Shown here: one piece after another, positions 43,661 through 51,770 of the stretch | Layout: every line of letters begins with the position of its first letter | Numbering within the stretch: the first letter of the stretch is position 1 | Assembly (NCBI GenBank): GCA_008501735.1 | Contig: QQUF01000044.1 | Coordinates: 62,001-126,000, forward strand | DNA from: Calditrichota bacterium | GTDB taxonomy: Bacteria; CLD3 | Direction: 5' to 3' | DNA: 64,000 nt | Made by a program: the position numbers and the translations under genes | Notes under the pieces: generated by a model | Told to the model about the DNA's origin: nothing | The model's input: only the letters and a program-made list of their open reading frames with translations | Databases searched by the model: none

Positions 43661-43708
43661 CTAAGTAATTAGTAAAACTTGATAACTAATTTTTTAGAGG
43701 TAAGTAAA

Positions 43709-44065
43709 ATGTCAATTTCAAAATTATTCACAATTAGTTTGGCAACAATTTTAGCATTTGGAGCATTTGATTCTTCTTTTGCAAAAGACAACGCCAAAAA
43801 AGGAAAATTCCTTTACAAAAAAAATTGTCGGGTAGCTTGTCACACAGGTGAGACAAAAGGTGTTAAAGAACTAAACCCAACTTCTAAAACTCAAAAGCAA
43901 TGGGAAAGATATTTCATAGAAGAAAACTCAAAACTTTTGGAAGAACACCCAAAAGGTGAACTCGACGAAGTTTTAGAAAAGTTCGAAGGACAAGATTACA
44001 AAGATGTTTTGAAATATTTAAAAGACCACGCTGCTGACTCTGACCAACCACAAACTTGTGGTTAA
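43709..44065 (+). CDS. Small exported c-type cytochrome with a CX3CH haem site
   Basis: I take the ATG at 43709 because it has an AGAGG site and is followed directly by the signal peptide ('LFTISLATILAFGAFDSSFAK'); the longer ORF from 43679 adds a non-signal extension. The mature part of about 95 residues has a single haem-binding candidate, 'KKNCRVACHTGE', with three residues between the cysteines instead of the usual two. Its surroundings ('GKFLYKKNC', 'LNPTSKTQKQWERYF') look like a monohaem cytochrome c. No distal Met is present; two His residues (in 'LEEHPKGE' and 'KDHAAD') could be the sixth ligand. It is followed after 49 bp by a porin-like gene, suggesting a paired role in electron transfer across the envelope. 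Confidence 0.75.
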   Translation: MSISKLFTISLATILAFGAFDSSFAKDNAKKGKFLYKKNCRVACHTGETKGVKELNPTSKTQKQWERYFIEENSKLLEEHPKGELDEVLEKFEGQDYKDVLKYLKDHAADSDQPQTCG

Positions 44066-44114
44066 AACTTAGACTTTTAATCAATTTTTAAAGATAAATT
44101 AATAGGTAAATAAA

Positions 44115-45899
44115 ATGAAATTCTACAAATTATTAAATGGCTTCATCGCTTCACTACTAATTGTTTCAGTGGTTTTTGCAGGTGATAAAAAGATGGAAGA
44201 AGACATAGATGAGCTCGAAGACAGAGTTTCTAAAGTCGAAATTAAAGCCGCTAAAGATAAAGTAAATTTCGATATAGATTTCAGAACTCGTTACGATTAC
44301 ATAGATTACCAAGATATGAGCAGTCTTCCTCAATGGGCTTCAACAATGATGACACTTTGGTCATTTAACCGACTCGTTACTCCTGGAACTCAAGCAATGG
44401 GAGCTTTGAATGACGGCGATTTGATTTTTAATCCACAATTTATGGGAGCTTACCAAAATATTTTAGGCGGAATGTTTCAGCCAATGGCTGAAGCTGGTTT
44501 TATAAATCCTGACCCAAACGGAACCCCGCTCTACCAAATTGCAATGAATGATTTGGGAGTTCCTTACTTCACAAATGTAATGACAGGAAGCGACATTGCA
44601 AAATATCAAGCATTATTTCAAGGTGTAACTCCTGAAAAATATGACAAAACCAACAAAGCACTTTGGACAAACAGATTAAGACTTGGCTTTGACTCAGAAT
44701 TTGACAAACACTTACGTTTTGCAGGTAGATTAAGTATGTACAAAGCTTGGGGAGATGCAACAGGTTTCAGATGGTTTAATGGACAGATGAGTTCAATGAA
44801 TATGGACGGAAATGATGCCTCAATCCCAACAGATGATAAAGTAAGAATCGACAGAGCATATTTTGTTTACCAAAACAACGTTTTAGATACCGATTATCAC
44901 TGGCATTTCTCATTTGGTAGAAGACCTGCAACAAGCGGACAGCCTAATCAACACAGAGAAAATTGGAAAAATGCAGCAGGTTCTCCGCTCGTTCACATTA
45001 TTAATTGGCAATTCGATGGTGCTTCACTCGGAATCAATTTTGGCGAAGATTTTATTTTACCAAATCACGCTTTCAAACTTTGTTACGGAAAAGGCTACGA
45101 AGGAGGTTGGGGAAATTCAGCTTCTTACTCATCTGCCGAAACAAAAGATGTTGATATGATGGGATTTATTTGGCAATTATACAATGACGATACATTCAAT
45201 TTTGTAACAAATTATGCTTATGGAGCTGGAATCACAGACGGATTTGCAGGAACTGTAATCACTCCTTTTACAATCAACGGAATTGATATTAATGGCGACG
45301 GAGGTTACGACGAATATTACTTTACAGCTAACGACGGTGGTTACGTTTCAAGATTTGAAGCTCGTTCTGTAATCGGTGATATGCATCTCGGAACAGCTCT
45401 TCTCTCTTATGAAGGAGAAAGATTTAACGCATTTGTTTCTTACGCATTTTCAAAAACAATCGCTGACGGAAGGTCTCAAAATCCAATGATGCAATTTATG
45501 GGAACTGACGGATTTTTGAACTCTTACGGAAATCAAGAAGACAGAACAGGAAATTCACTTTACGCAGGAGTTATCGGAAAATTCGGAAACCACAGAGTTG
45601 GATTTGAATACAATCAAGGTTCAAAATATTGGTTTAACTTTGGTGGTGCAGAAGATTCCCCGATTGCAAGTAAGTTAGCTGTTCGTGGAAAAGTTTATGA
45701 AGCTTATTGGCACATTCCACTTCATACTGACAGATTCTTTATGACACTTGCTGGAACTCTTTACGATTACGATTACACTAATTCAGGAAACCCAATGGGA
45801 GAACCTGTGAAAATCTCTGAACTCAATGGTTTAGACTCACTAATGCCTGTAGTTGATAAAGTTAAAAACTTTAGTGTAGCTTTTAATTATCGATATTGA
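44115..45899 (+). CDS. Outer-membrane porin-like protein (DUF3373-like)
   Basis: This 594-residue protein has a signal peptide ('FIASLLIVSVVFAG'), a short coiled coil ('KKMEEDIDELEDRVSKVE', about 25-45), and then a long run of amphipathic beta strands with aromatic ends, finishing in 'FSVAFNYRY', typical of an outer-membrane barrel. I recognise it as resembling DUF3373 proteins, known from Geobacter-like and epsilonproteobacterial genomes, often near cytochromes. The N-terminal coiled coil may bind peptidoglycan or form a trimer. It lies 49 bp after the CX3CH cytochrome gene with no terminator between, so the two are probably cotranscribed. Its transport or electron-transfer role is unproven. 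Confidence 0.75.
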   Translation: MKFYKLLNGFIASLLIVSVVFAGDKKMEEDIDELEDRVSKVEIKAAKDKVNFDIDFRTRYDYIDYQDMSSLPQWASTMMTLWSFNRLVTPGTQAMGALNDGDLIFNPQFMGAYQNILGGMFQPMAEAGFINPDPNGTPLYQIAMNDLGVPYFTNVMTGSDIAKYQALFQGVTPEKYDKTNKALWTNRLRLGFDSEFDKHLRFAGRLSMYKAWGDATGFRWFNGQMSSMNMDGNDASIPTDDKVRIDRAYFVYQNNVLDTDYHWHFSFGRRPATSGQPNQHRENWKNAAGSPLVHIINWQFDGASLGINFGEDFILPNHAFKLCYGKGYEGGWGNSASYSSAETKDVDMMGFIWQLYNDDTFNFVTNYAYGAGITDGFAGTVITPFTINGIDINGDGGYDEYYFTANDGGYVSRFEARSVIGDMHLGTALLSYEGERFNAFVSYAFSKTIADGRSQNPMMQFMGTDGFLNSYGNQEDRTGNSLYAGVIGKFGNHRVGFEYNQGSKYWFNFGGAEDSPIASKLAVRGKVYEAYWHIPLHTDRFFMTLAGTLYDYDYTNSGNPMGEPVKISELNGLDSLMPVVDKVKNFSVAFNYRY

Positions 45900-45935
45900 T
45901 TAATTCTTCCCTTACTACCTTTCATTTGATTAATC

Positions 45936-45972
45936 AAAAAAGGCAGATTCAATTTTGGGTCTGTCTTTTTTT
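45936..45972 (+). terminator. Intrinsic terminator of the cytochrome-porin operon
   Basis: AAAAAAGGCAGATTC pairs with GGGTCTGTCTTTTTT (with G-U pairs) around a short loop, ending in a seven-T run. It lies about 36 bp after the porin gene stop. Confidence 0.8.
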
Positions 45973-46035
45973 ATGTTTTTGGTTTTACAAGTTTCATTAG
46001 TTAATTTTGCACTTCTTAAAAATGAAAGAATTTAG

Positions 46036-46413
46036 ATGTCAAAATTTGTAACTGTTCAAACCAAAATTCAAGAACAGGAATTCCTGCAAGAAGCCTTAAA
46101 AGAATTAGGTTGCACTCTTAAAAATGAAAAAAGAATAAAAGTTTTCCTTAAAGAACAAGACTGTGATTTTAGTGTAAAAACTCGTGACGGATTACGTTTT
46201 GGAATGAAACAAAGTGAAAGTGGCAACTTTGATTTTGTTGGTGACAGTATGATTTTGAATCCGCTTTTCAAAGACTACGATTTCAAAAACAGATTAACTC
46301 AAAAATATGCTTACCTAAAAGTAATGTCTCAAGCAAAAAAGGCTGGTTTTAAGTTAGTCAAAGAAACAAACACAAAAGACAATTCTATCAAATTAGTTTT
46401 AAGAAAGTGGTAA
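46036..46413 (+). CDS. Ycf35-like DUF1257 protein
   Basis: This 125-residue cytoplasmic protein matches DUF1257/Ycf35, a family found in cyanobacteria, plastids and scattered bacteria. Diagnostic parts are 'MSKFVTVQTKIQEQEFLQEALKELGC' and the C-terminal 'LTQKYAYLKVMSQAKKAGFKLVKE...IKLVLRKW'. Its biochemical function is not established. The gene is followed after 4 bp by a DUF2997 protein gene and then a further small ORF, an arrangement I recall from other genomes, which supports a shared role. Length is normal for the family. Confidence 0.82.
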   Translation: MSKFVTVQTKIQEQEFLQEALKELGCTLKNEKRIKVFLKEQDCDFSVKTRDGLRFGMKQSESGNFDFVGDSMILNPLFKDYDFKNRLTQKYAYLKVMSQAKKAGFKLVKETNTKDNSIKLVLRKW

Positions 46414-46417
46414 AGAG

Positions 46418-46612
46418 ATGAAGCAAGAAGTACATTTTACGATTAACGCTGAAGGTAAAATTGAATTTGAAATTAAAGGAATGAAAGGAAATTCTTGTGA
46501 AGACGTTGAAAAAATCTTTGACGAAATCGGACAAAAACTCTCATCAGAAAAAACCAAAGATTACTACTCAAAACCAGATTCTGCGTCCGTTAAACCTACC
46601 AACAGAATTTGA
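46418..46612 (+). CDS. DUF2997-like small protein
   Basis: This 64-residue protein with the core 'VHFTINAEGKIEFEIKGMKGNSCEDVEKIFDEIGQKL' fits DUF2997, whose members pair with Ycf35/DUF1257 proteins. The N-terminal half is two or three beta strands, then a helix holding a conserved Cys in 'NSCEDVEK'. The start is ATG with an AGAGA site 4 bp after the Ycf35 stop. No enzymatic motif is visible. The pairing suggests that both act in the same unknown process. Confidence 0.78.
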   Translation: MKQEVHFTINAEGKIEFEIKGMKGNSCEDVEKIFDEIGQKLSSEKTKDYYSKPDSASVKPTNRI

Positions 46613-46706
46613 GATTCAAATTCGTGAAAATGGCGAAGTAATTTTTTGTGACTTGCCAATTGAATTTGAAAATTGTGCTAGTGAATTAGATAAATCTAAA
46701 ATTTAA
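46497..46706 (+). CDS. Candidate third small protein after DUF2997 (start uncertain)
   Basis: The open frame overlaps DUF2997 out of frame, and its first part is a shadow of that gene. The last 45 codons, from about 46570, look like a real protein: 'LRPLNLPTEFEIQIRENGEVIFCDLPIEFENCASELD', resembling small proteins encoded after ycf35-DUF2997 in other genomes. No ATG lies near that region; a CTG near 46581 or a coupled start could be used. The 3' end overlaps the convergent barrel gene by 11 bp. Expression is uncertain. Confidence 0.4.
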   Translation: MKTLKKSLTKSDKNSHQKKPKITTQNQILRPLNLPTEFEIQIRENGEVIFCDLPIEFENCASELDKSKI

Positions 46707-49047
46707 AAACTCCAAATGAAACTTTTGCACTTTCAAAAGTCGGTTTGAGACCTTTGAAATCGTAATGCATTGAAAAATCTAACCTAAAGAACCCAGCTAA
46801 TTCCGCAAATGAAACACCAACTTCCTTGAAAACTCCATCTGTTTCAATTGAAGTATTAGGTAAACCTTTTCTTGGATTCTCAGTTATTAATTTCAGGATT
46901 TCTTTTTGTTCACTATCTCTTAATCTCGTGTAACCGAATCCTAAGAAAGTTCTAAATTCAAAAGAATGTTTTATCTTTTTCGGTAAAGGCAAAGTCCTAA
47001 AAATATCACCGCCAAAATTGTAAGTAAAAGTCGAAACTGACATCAAACTTCCAGTGAACTCCTTAAGTTCTGAGGAACGTAAAAAACCTAAACCTCCAAT
47101 GTCATATAACTTTTGTGGCGGAACAGTTCCGTCAGACTTTATGACACCGAATTTTGACTCAATTTCAAAAGTTTGGTTTACTTTTGTTGGTTGCCACCAA
47201 ATGAACTCTGTTGTGTATTTACTGTAAGAAAAATCACTGTTTAAAAAATCTGAATTTGTGTATTCCCACTCTCCTGAAAGTTGAATTCCAGCTTGCCTTA
47301 GCCTGTCAGTATCGCGATTTAAGTAAACTAATTTTGTTTTAAATCCTTTAAGATGACCTTCTCGAATTTCAGGATTTTGCCTTTCTTCAGCCTGTAAAAA
47401 TGGGCTAACGGCAAAGTAAACATTTTCACGAACACTTGTTTCTTTTTGTGAAAAATATTCCACTTCAATGTCTAATAAGTTGTAAAAATTCTTCTGAACT
47501 AAAAATTTAAAACCCCTTCCACGAAAGTAATCTCTTTTATCGTCCATAAACCACATTGTTTTCCAAGAATTCCTCAAAGTTCTTCTACGATTTGGGTCTT
47601 CCTCGTAAAGTAGTTTGTCGAAATAACTAAAGCCAACTGAAAATTTGTGCCAATCATTTAGCCATTTTCTTGTCTGAAATTCGTAACTAAAACTTTCATT
47701 TGAAATTCCATAGCCTAGATTAAGTTTACTTGAAAAATTATCTAAAGGTCTAAAAAGAAATCTCCAAGCAGAAGAAGGTTCTTCCAAAGGCAACCCATAA
47801 GCCTGAACTGCCATTCCTAATTTTACACCTTCAACTCGATTGTATTCAAGATAATCAGGTAAATTTCTTGATTTAAGTGGATTTGGGAATTTGATTCCAC
47901 TGTCTTGGATTTTTAGTTTTTGAAGTTGAAGAGGCAGAGTAAAGTCTTGAGTAATTTTTTCAGTTTCAACTTTGCCAGCCAAAGAATCAAAATCAGCTAC
48001 TCCTTGCTCAATAAATCCTTTTTTCACAATTCCTTTTGCGATGTTCAAACCTGTTTGTGCAAGTTCGACTCCTGCATCTCCAAGTCCTAAACGGATAACT
48101 TTTTTAGGAAATTCAAAGCTAAAACTTTCCCCCTTCTCAATAGGTTTCACAAATTCAAAATCATAAAGCCAAATTTGCTTTGTTGCTTTTATTGTGTAAG
48201 CAAAAAAAGGGATTGCGTGAAAAAGTGGAAATGAAATGTATGCGTCGAATTCTTGGAAACAAGGAATTGCAAAACCATTTTTATCTTCGTAACGAATTTC
48301 ACAAAAAACATTTTCGACAAATCTTGGCAAATTTACAGCTGAGTTACACTTAGCTTTTACAAGCCGAATTTGCATTTTTTCAATACTCCAAAAAGTCGTT
48401 CCGATTAAAAGCGGTTTATCTTCGTTGTTTGGTTTGAAAGAAATTTCATAAACCTTTTCACCATCAAGTTCTTTAATCCCCTCAAAATTGTAAGAATAAA
48501 AGTTGCTCTCTTTTGCAAAGAATGGTAATTTTATCGTACTTGCACCAATTTCAATTTCATCAGTATTTTCGGATTCCAAAATGTCAAGGTCAAGAAAAAG
48601 TGTTTTGGTCAAATGATTTTGTTCAGGAATTTCGCTTACAATTTTGCTCCGAATTTCGCCCGGACTTTTGATGTAGCCTCTTGAGTAGTATTCAAAAAGT
48701 TTTGCCATATTTTCATCAAAATCTAAGTCAAGAATTCTCTTCTTTTTCGTGTCTCCGTAAGCAAGTGTCCTTTTACGAAGCAGAGTTCGACTATCCCGTA
48801 GATTGAAAGAATAACTCTCAATTAAACGAATAAATTTTTCTGATGAGTCTTGCCTGTTAAAATTTGAGAGAATCCTCAATGAATGTGCTTCAAACGAATA
48901 AGGTGGAATATTTTTTTGTTGCCAATTCCAACTCGAATCAATCTTTGCTAAAATATTATTTAAATCTATATTGCTATTTTCTTCTGCAAAACAAATTAGA
49001 GAAGAAAATACTGTTACAATTAAAAATGTCAAAAATAGGCATTTCAT
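46696..49047 (-). CDS. Large outer-membrane beta-barrel protein (DUF5686-like)
   Basis: The 783-residue protein has a signal peptide ('FLIVTVFSSLICFAEE'), an N-terminal periplasmic region rich in beta structure, and from about 430 a barrel of alternating amphipathic strands ending 'FESAKVSFGVFKF' with the terminal Phe used by the BAM machinery. It resembles DUF5686/Omp85-like surface proteins of Bacteroidetes ('GLPLEEPSSAWRFLFRPLDNFSS'). The carboxypeptidase-like N domain typical of some members is absent. It is the last gene of the kinase-binding-protein-receptor block, 7 bp after the histidine kinase. Its role in that block is unknown. Confidence 0.75.
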   Translation of the reverse strand: MKCLFLTFLIVTVFSSLICFAEENSNIDLNNILAKIDSSWNWQQKNIPPYSFEAHSLRILSNFNRQDSSEKFIRLIESYSFNLRDSRTLLRKRTLAYGDTKKKRILDLDFDENMAKLFEYYSRGYIKSPGEIRSKIVSEIPEQNHLTKTLFLDLDILESENTDEIEIGASTIKLPFFAKESNFYSYNFEGIKELDGEKVYEISFKPNNEDKPLLIGTTFWSIEKMQIRLVKAKCNSAVNLPRFVENVFCEIRYEDKNGFAIPCFQEFDAYISFPLFHAIPFFAYTIKATKQIWLYDFEFVKPIEKGESFSFEFPKKVIRLGLGDAGVELAQTGLNIAKGIVKKGFIEQGVADFDSLAGKVETEKITQDFTLPLQLQKLKIQDSGIKFPNPLKSRNLPDYLEYNRVEGVKLGMAVQAYGLPLEEPSSAWRFLFRPLDNFSSKLNLGYGISNESFSYEFQTRKWLNDWHKFSVGFSYFDKLLYEEDPNRRRTLRNSWKTMWFMDDKRDYFRGRGFKFLVQKNFYNLLDIEVEYFSQKETSVRENVYFAVSPFLQAEERQNPEIREGHLKGFKTKLVYLNRDTDRLRQAGIQLSGEWEYTNSDFLNSDFSYSKYTTEFIWWQPTKVNQTFEIESKFGVIKSDGTVPPQKLYDIGGLGFLRSSELKEFTGSLMSVSTFTYNFGGDIFRTLPLPKKIKHSFEFRTFLGFGYTRLRDSEQKEILKLITENPRKGLPNTSIETDGVFKEVGVSFAELAGFFRLDFSMHYDFKGLKPTFESAKVSFGVFKF

Positions 49048-49054
49048 TAGTATT

Positions 49055-50839
49055 TTATACTTCTACAAGTGTTGATTTGATAGGTAATTTTACGATGAAT
49101 TTAGATCCTTTTCCAACTTCTGATTGGACGGAAATATCACCTTTATGATTTTTAATAATATTATGACAAATCGAAAGTCCTAAACCTGTTCCAACCCCAA
49201 CTCCTTTGGTTGTAAAACCAGGGTCAAAAATTCTGGATAAATTTTCAGGTTTAATTCCTTTTCCTGAGTCTTCAAGTTCAATAAAAACAAAATTATCTTT
49301 CTCGTAAGTTTTAATTTTAATTACGCCTTTTCCTTCTATTGCCTGTGTTGAATTGACAATTATGTTCATAAAAACTTGATTCAATTGATTGGGATGGCAT
49401 TCAATTAGTGGGATTTCTTGGTAATCTTTTTCAAATTGAACTTTGTTTTTTGTTTCGTGGTAAACAAGTGTCAAAGTGCTTTCAATTCCATCAATCAGAT
49501 TGACTTTTTGGAGTTCAGCTTGGTCAAGCCTTGCAAAATTTTTCAAATTCTTAATTAAAGAAACAATCCTTTCACAAGCAGTTGTAGAAACTTTATTAGA
49601 ATCTGTTAAAATTGACAAAAATTTCTTTAACTTTTTCTGAATCGGGTCTTCGATTGAACCGTTTACTTCTTCAACAAGTGCGTTGATTTTAGCTATACTT
49701 TTTGAAGCAATGTCTGTGTTACTGTTGATTGCTCCCATTGGAGTATTTATTTCGTGTGCAATTCCAGCAACAAGTTTTCCAAGTGCAGACATTTTTTCTG
49801 CTTGAACTAACTGAACTTGAGCATTTTGTAAATTGACTAAAACTTGCTCAATCTTATTATTTTTGGCTTCAAGTTCTTCTTGTACTTTAAGAAGATTCAC
49901 ATTTTTATCAGCAATTGAACGAACTGCATCATTTAGCTTTTTATTTGCTTCTTGCATCTCACGAGTTCTTTCTTGAACTTTACTTTCAAGATTTACATTC
50001 AACTCCTTTAGTTCATTTGCGAATGAATCTTTCTCTGAAATTGTATTTTTCAGACTTCCTGTCATCAAATTAAATTGTTCTGCAAGTTGTCCTATTTCGT
50101 CGCAAGAATTTATTGGAATTTTGTAATCAAGTTCGCCTTTTTGAATCTTTGTTGCACCTTCGCTAAGCTGGGCAAGAGATTTTGTAACAATTCTTGAAAA
50201 TAAAATGGCTGTAATAGTTGCCAAAATAAAAATGACAATAAAAATCCAAAGAAAATTAGAAATAATATTTGCTTGTTCTGTTTCCATTAATTCGTGAGAT
50301 ATTACAACTCTAGTAAATCCAATTACTTCTTTAGGTGTATTTTCACTGTTAAATTCCTCATCTTCCTCAAATCCTGACATTAATGATTTTGTATAAACCG
50401 GAGCAACAAAATCACTAATACCTTTACTTTCTTCACTTCTAACAAAAATTTTATTTTTCGAAGCTTCTTCACGAATTTTGTAGTCTAATACTATTAAGTC
50501 CGAACTCATATTTTCGCTATTGTTTTCAATCCGAATTGGTGTTCCCTCAATTGTATAAACAGCAAGGTAAACAATATCTTGAAACTGTAAAAGAGAGCCG
50601 AAAGGTTTATCTAGAAATTCTTTGTTACCAGAAAGCACTCCTAACTCACTCGAGAAAGCTAAATTTTGAGCAATACTTGTACCTTTTTGGTAAAAAATGT
50701 TAGAATAAATTTGTCTGACTTGTTGAAAGGAATAGTAAGCAACCGAAAAAATTACGATTGAAACTAAGAAAATAATATAGCCAAGAAGTTTCAAACTAAA
50801 ACTTCTTTTGGGATTGCAAATTTGAAAGAACTTAAACAT
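49055..50839 (-). CDS. Membrane sensor histidine kinase with HAMP domain
   Basis: This 594-residue kinase has two membrane helices (about 18-38 and 195-215) flanking a periplasmic sensor of about 155 residues. A HAMP domain (about 215-265) and a long coiled coil (about 270-350) follow. The phosphoacceptor is His362 in 'LVAGIAHEINTPMGAINSN'. The ATPase domain has N box 'FMNIIVNSTQAIEG' and G boxes 'DSGKGIKPENLSRIF' and 'GTGLGLSICHNI'. It should phosphorylate a response regulator; the receiver-only protein at 53896 is a candidate. The gene lies 17 bp after the periplasmic binding protein gene, suggesting that this protein hands its ligand signal to the kinase. Confidence 0.93.
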   Translation of the reverse strand: MFKFFQICNPKRSFSLKLLGYIIFLVSIVIFSVAYYSFQQVRQIYSNIFYQKGTSIAQNLAFSSELGVLSGNKEFLDKPFGSLLQFQDIVYLAVYTIEGTPIRIENNSENMSSDLIVLDYKIREEASKNKIFVRSEESKGISDFVAPVYTKSLMSGFEEDEEFNSENTPKEVIGFTRVVISHELMETEQANIISNFLWIFIVIFILATITAILFSRIVTKSLAQLSEGATKIQKGELDYKIPINSCDEIGQLAEQFNLMTGSLKNTISEKDSFANELKELNVNLESKVQERTREMQEANKKLNDAVRSIADKNVNLLKVQEELEAKNNKIEQVLVNLQNAQVQLVQAEKMSALGKLVAGIAHEINTPMGAINSNTDIASKSIAKINALVEEVNGSIEDPIQKKLKKFLSILTDSNKVSTTACERIVSLIKNLKNFARLDQAELQKVNLIDGIESTLTLVYHETKNKVQFEKDYQEIPLIECHPNQLNQVFMNIIVNSTQAIEGKGVIKIKTYEKDNFVFIELEDSGKGIKPENLSRIFDPGFTTKGVGVGTGLGLSICHNIIKNHKGDISVQSEVGKGSKFIVKLPIKSTLVEV

Positions 50840-50856
50840 TTATAAACTTTAATTTT

Positions 50857-51762
50857 CTAATCGTTAATGACTTTAGACCTATCAAGAATGCTTTTGGGGA
50901 TTTTCATATTGAGTTGTTTTGCCGTTTTAGAATTAACGAAAAGTTTGTTATTTACAGGATTAACAATCCCAATTGTTGAAGGAGTCGCGATTCCGCTAAG
51001 AATTACTCGAGCAATATTTGCAGCTTGTAAACCATTTTCGTAGTGGTCAACCGAAACCGCCAATAAAGCACTTTTTTTAACTTGTGGTTCTCCAATTCCG
51101 ATAAGTGCAAATCGATGTCGGAAAGAAAGTAAAAGAGAATGTTTGAAAAATTCGTCTTTAGCTGTGTTATCTGGAACCATTATAAAAGCATTTACACTGT
51201 CTTTGAGATTTTCAACAACTTTGAAAAATTCAACGGGGTTTTTCACTTTACGAACTAAAAGTTCTATATTTTTGCTTTGTAAAGTCTTCAATTCCATATT
51301 CAGTTCTTCTTCCAAATTCGAATCTGAATAAACCACTGCTGCATTTCTTGTGTAAGGGTCAATTTCTTTCAGAATTTTAATTTTTTCAGCAATTGAAACA
51401 AAAGCAGAAATACCACAAATATTTTCAAAATTAGAAACGTATTTTTTTGGATTTAAAACAGTGGTAAATACAACAGGAACTTGGGAAATATTTTTCACTG
51501 CATCCAAAGCGATACTTCCGACTGCCAAAATCAAATCAGGTTTGAATCCTTCTATTTCTTCCTCAATTTTCTTGGAATTCTCTGTAAAATCTCGTTTACC
51601 ATCAAGGTCTAAAATTCTTGTTTTATCCGCAATAAATGAGTTTTGGAAGCCAGAAATTACTTCATTCACAGCTTTGATATTTTTGAATTTTACAATCAAA
51701 ATATCGTTTGCAAACAAACTTTCAAAACTGGTAAAAAAGAAGATTAGAATTAGGAAATACAT
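50857..51762 (-). CDS. ABC-type periplasmic substrate-binding protein (orphan)
   Basis: This 301-residue exported protein has an N-terminal signal sequence ('FLILIFFFTSFESLFAN') and a two-lobed binding fold of the ABC_sub_bind (YnjB/TrpX-like) type: 'PDLILAVGSIALDAVKNISQVPVVFTTVLNPKKY' and 'ICGISAFVSIAEKIKILKEI'. No ABC permease or ATPase is nearby; it lies between a TonB receptor and a histidine kinase gene, 8 bp and 17 bp away. Its job is therefore more likely ligand sensing for the kinase than import. Family members bind small molecules such as amino acids; the ligand cannot be told. Confidence 0.85.
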   Translation of the reverse strand: MYFLILIFFFTSFESLFANDILIVKFKNIKAVNEVISGFQNSFIADKTRILDLDGKRDFTENSKKIEEEIEGFKPDLILAVGSIALDAVKNISQVPVVFTTVLNPKKYVSNFENICGISAFVSIAEKIKILKEIDPYTRNAAVVYSDSNLEEELNMELKTLQSKNIELLVRKVKNPVEFFKVVENLKDSVNAFIMVPDNTAKDEFFKHSLLLSFRHRFALIGIGEPQVKKSALLAVSVDHYENGLQAANIARVILSGIATPSTIGIVNPVNNKLFVNSKTAKQLNMKIPKSILDRSKVIND

Positions 51763-51770
51763 TAAAATCC

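Noticed and set aside
43679-43708. Longer start of the cytochrome ORF at 43679
   Set aside because: It places ten non-signal residues before a good signal peptide; the ATG at 43709 has an AGAGG site.
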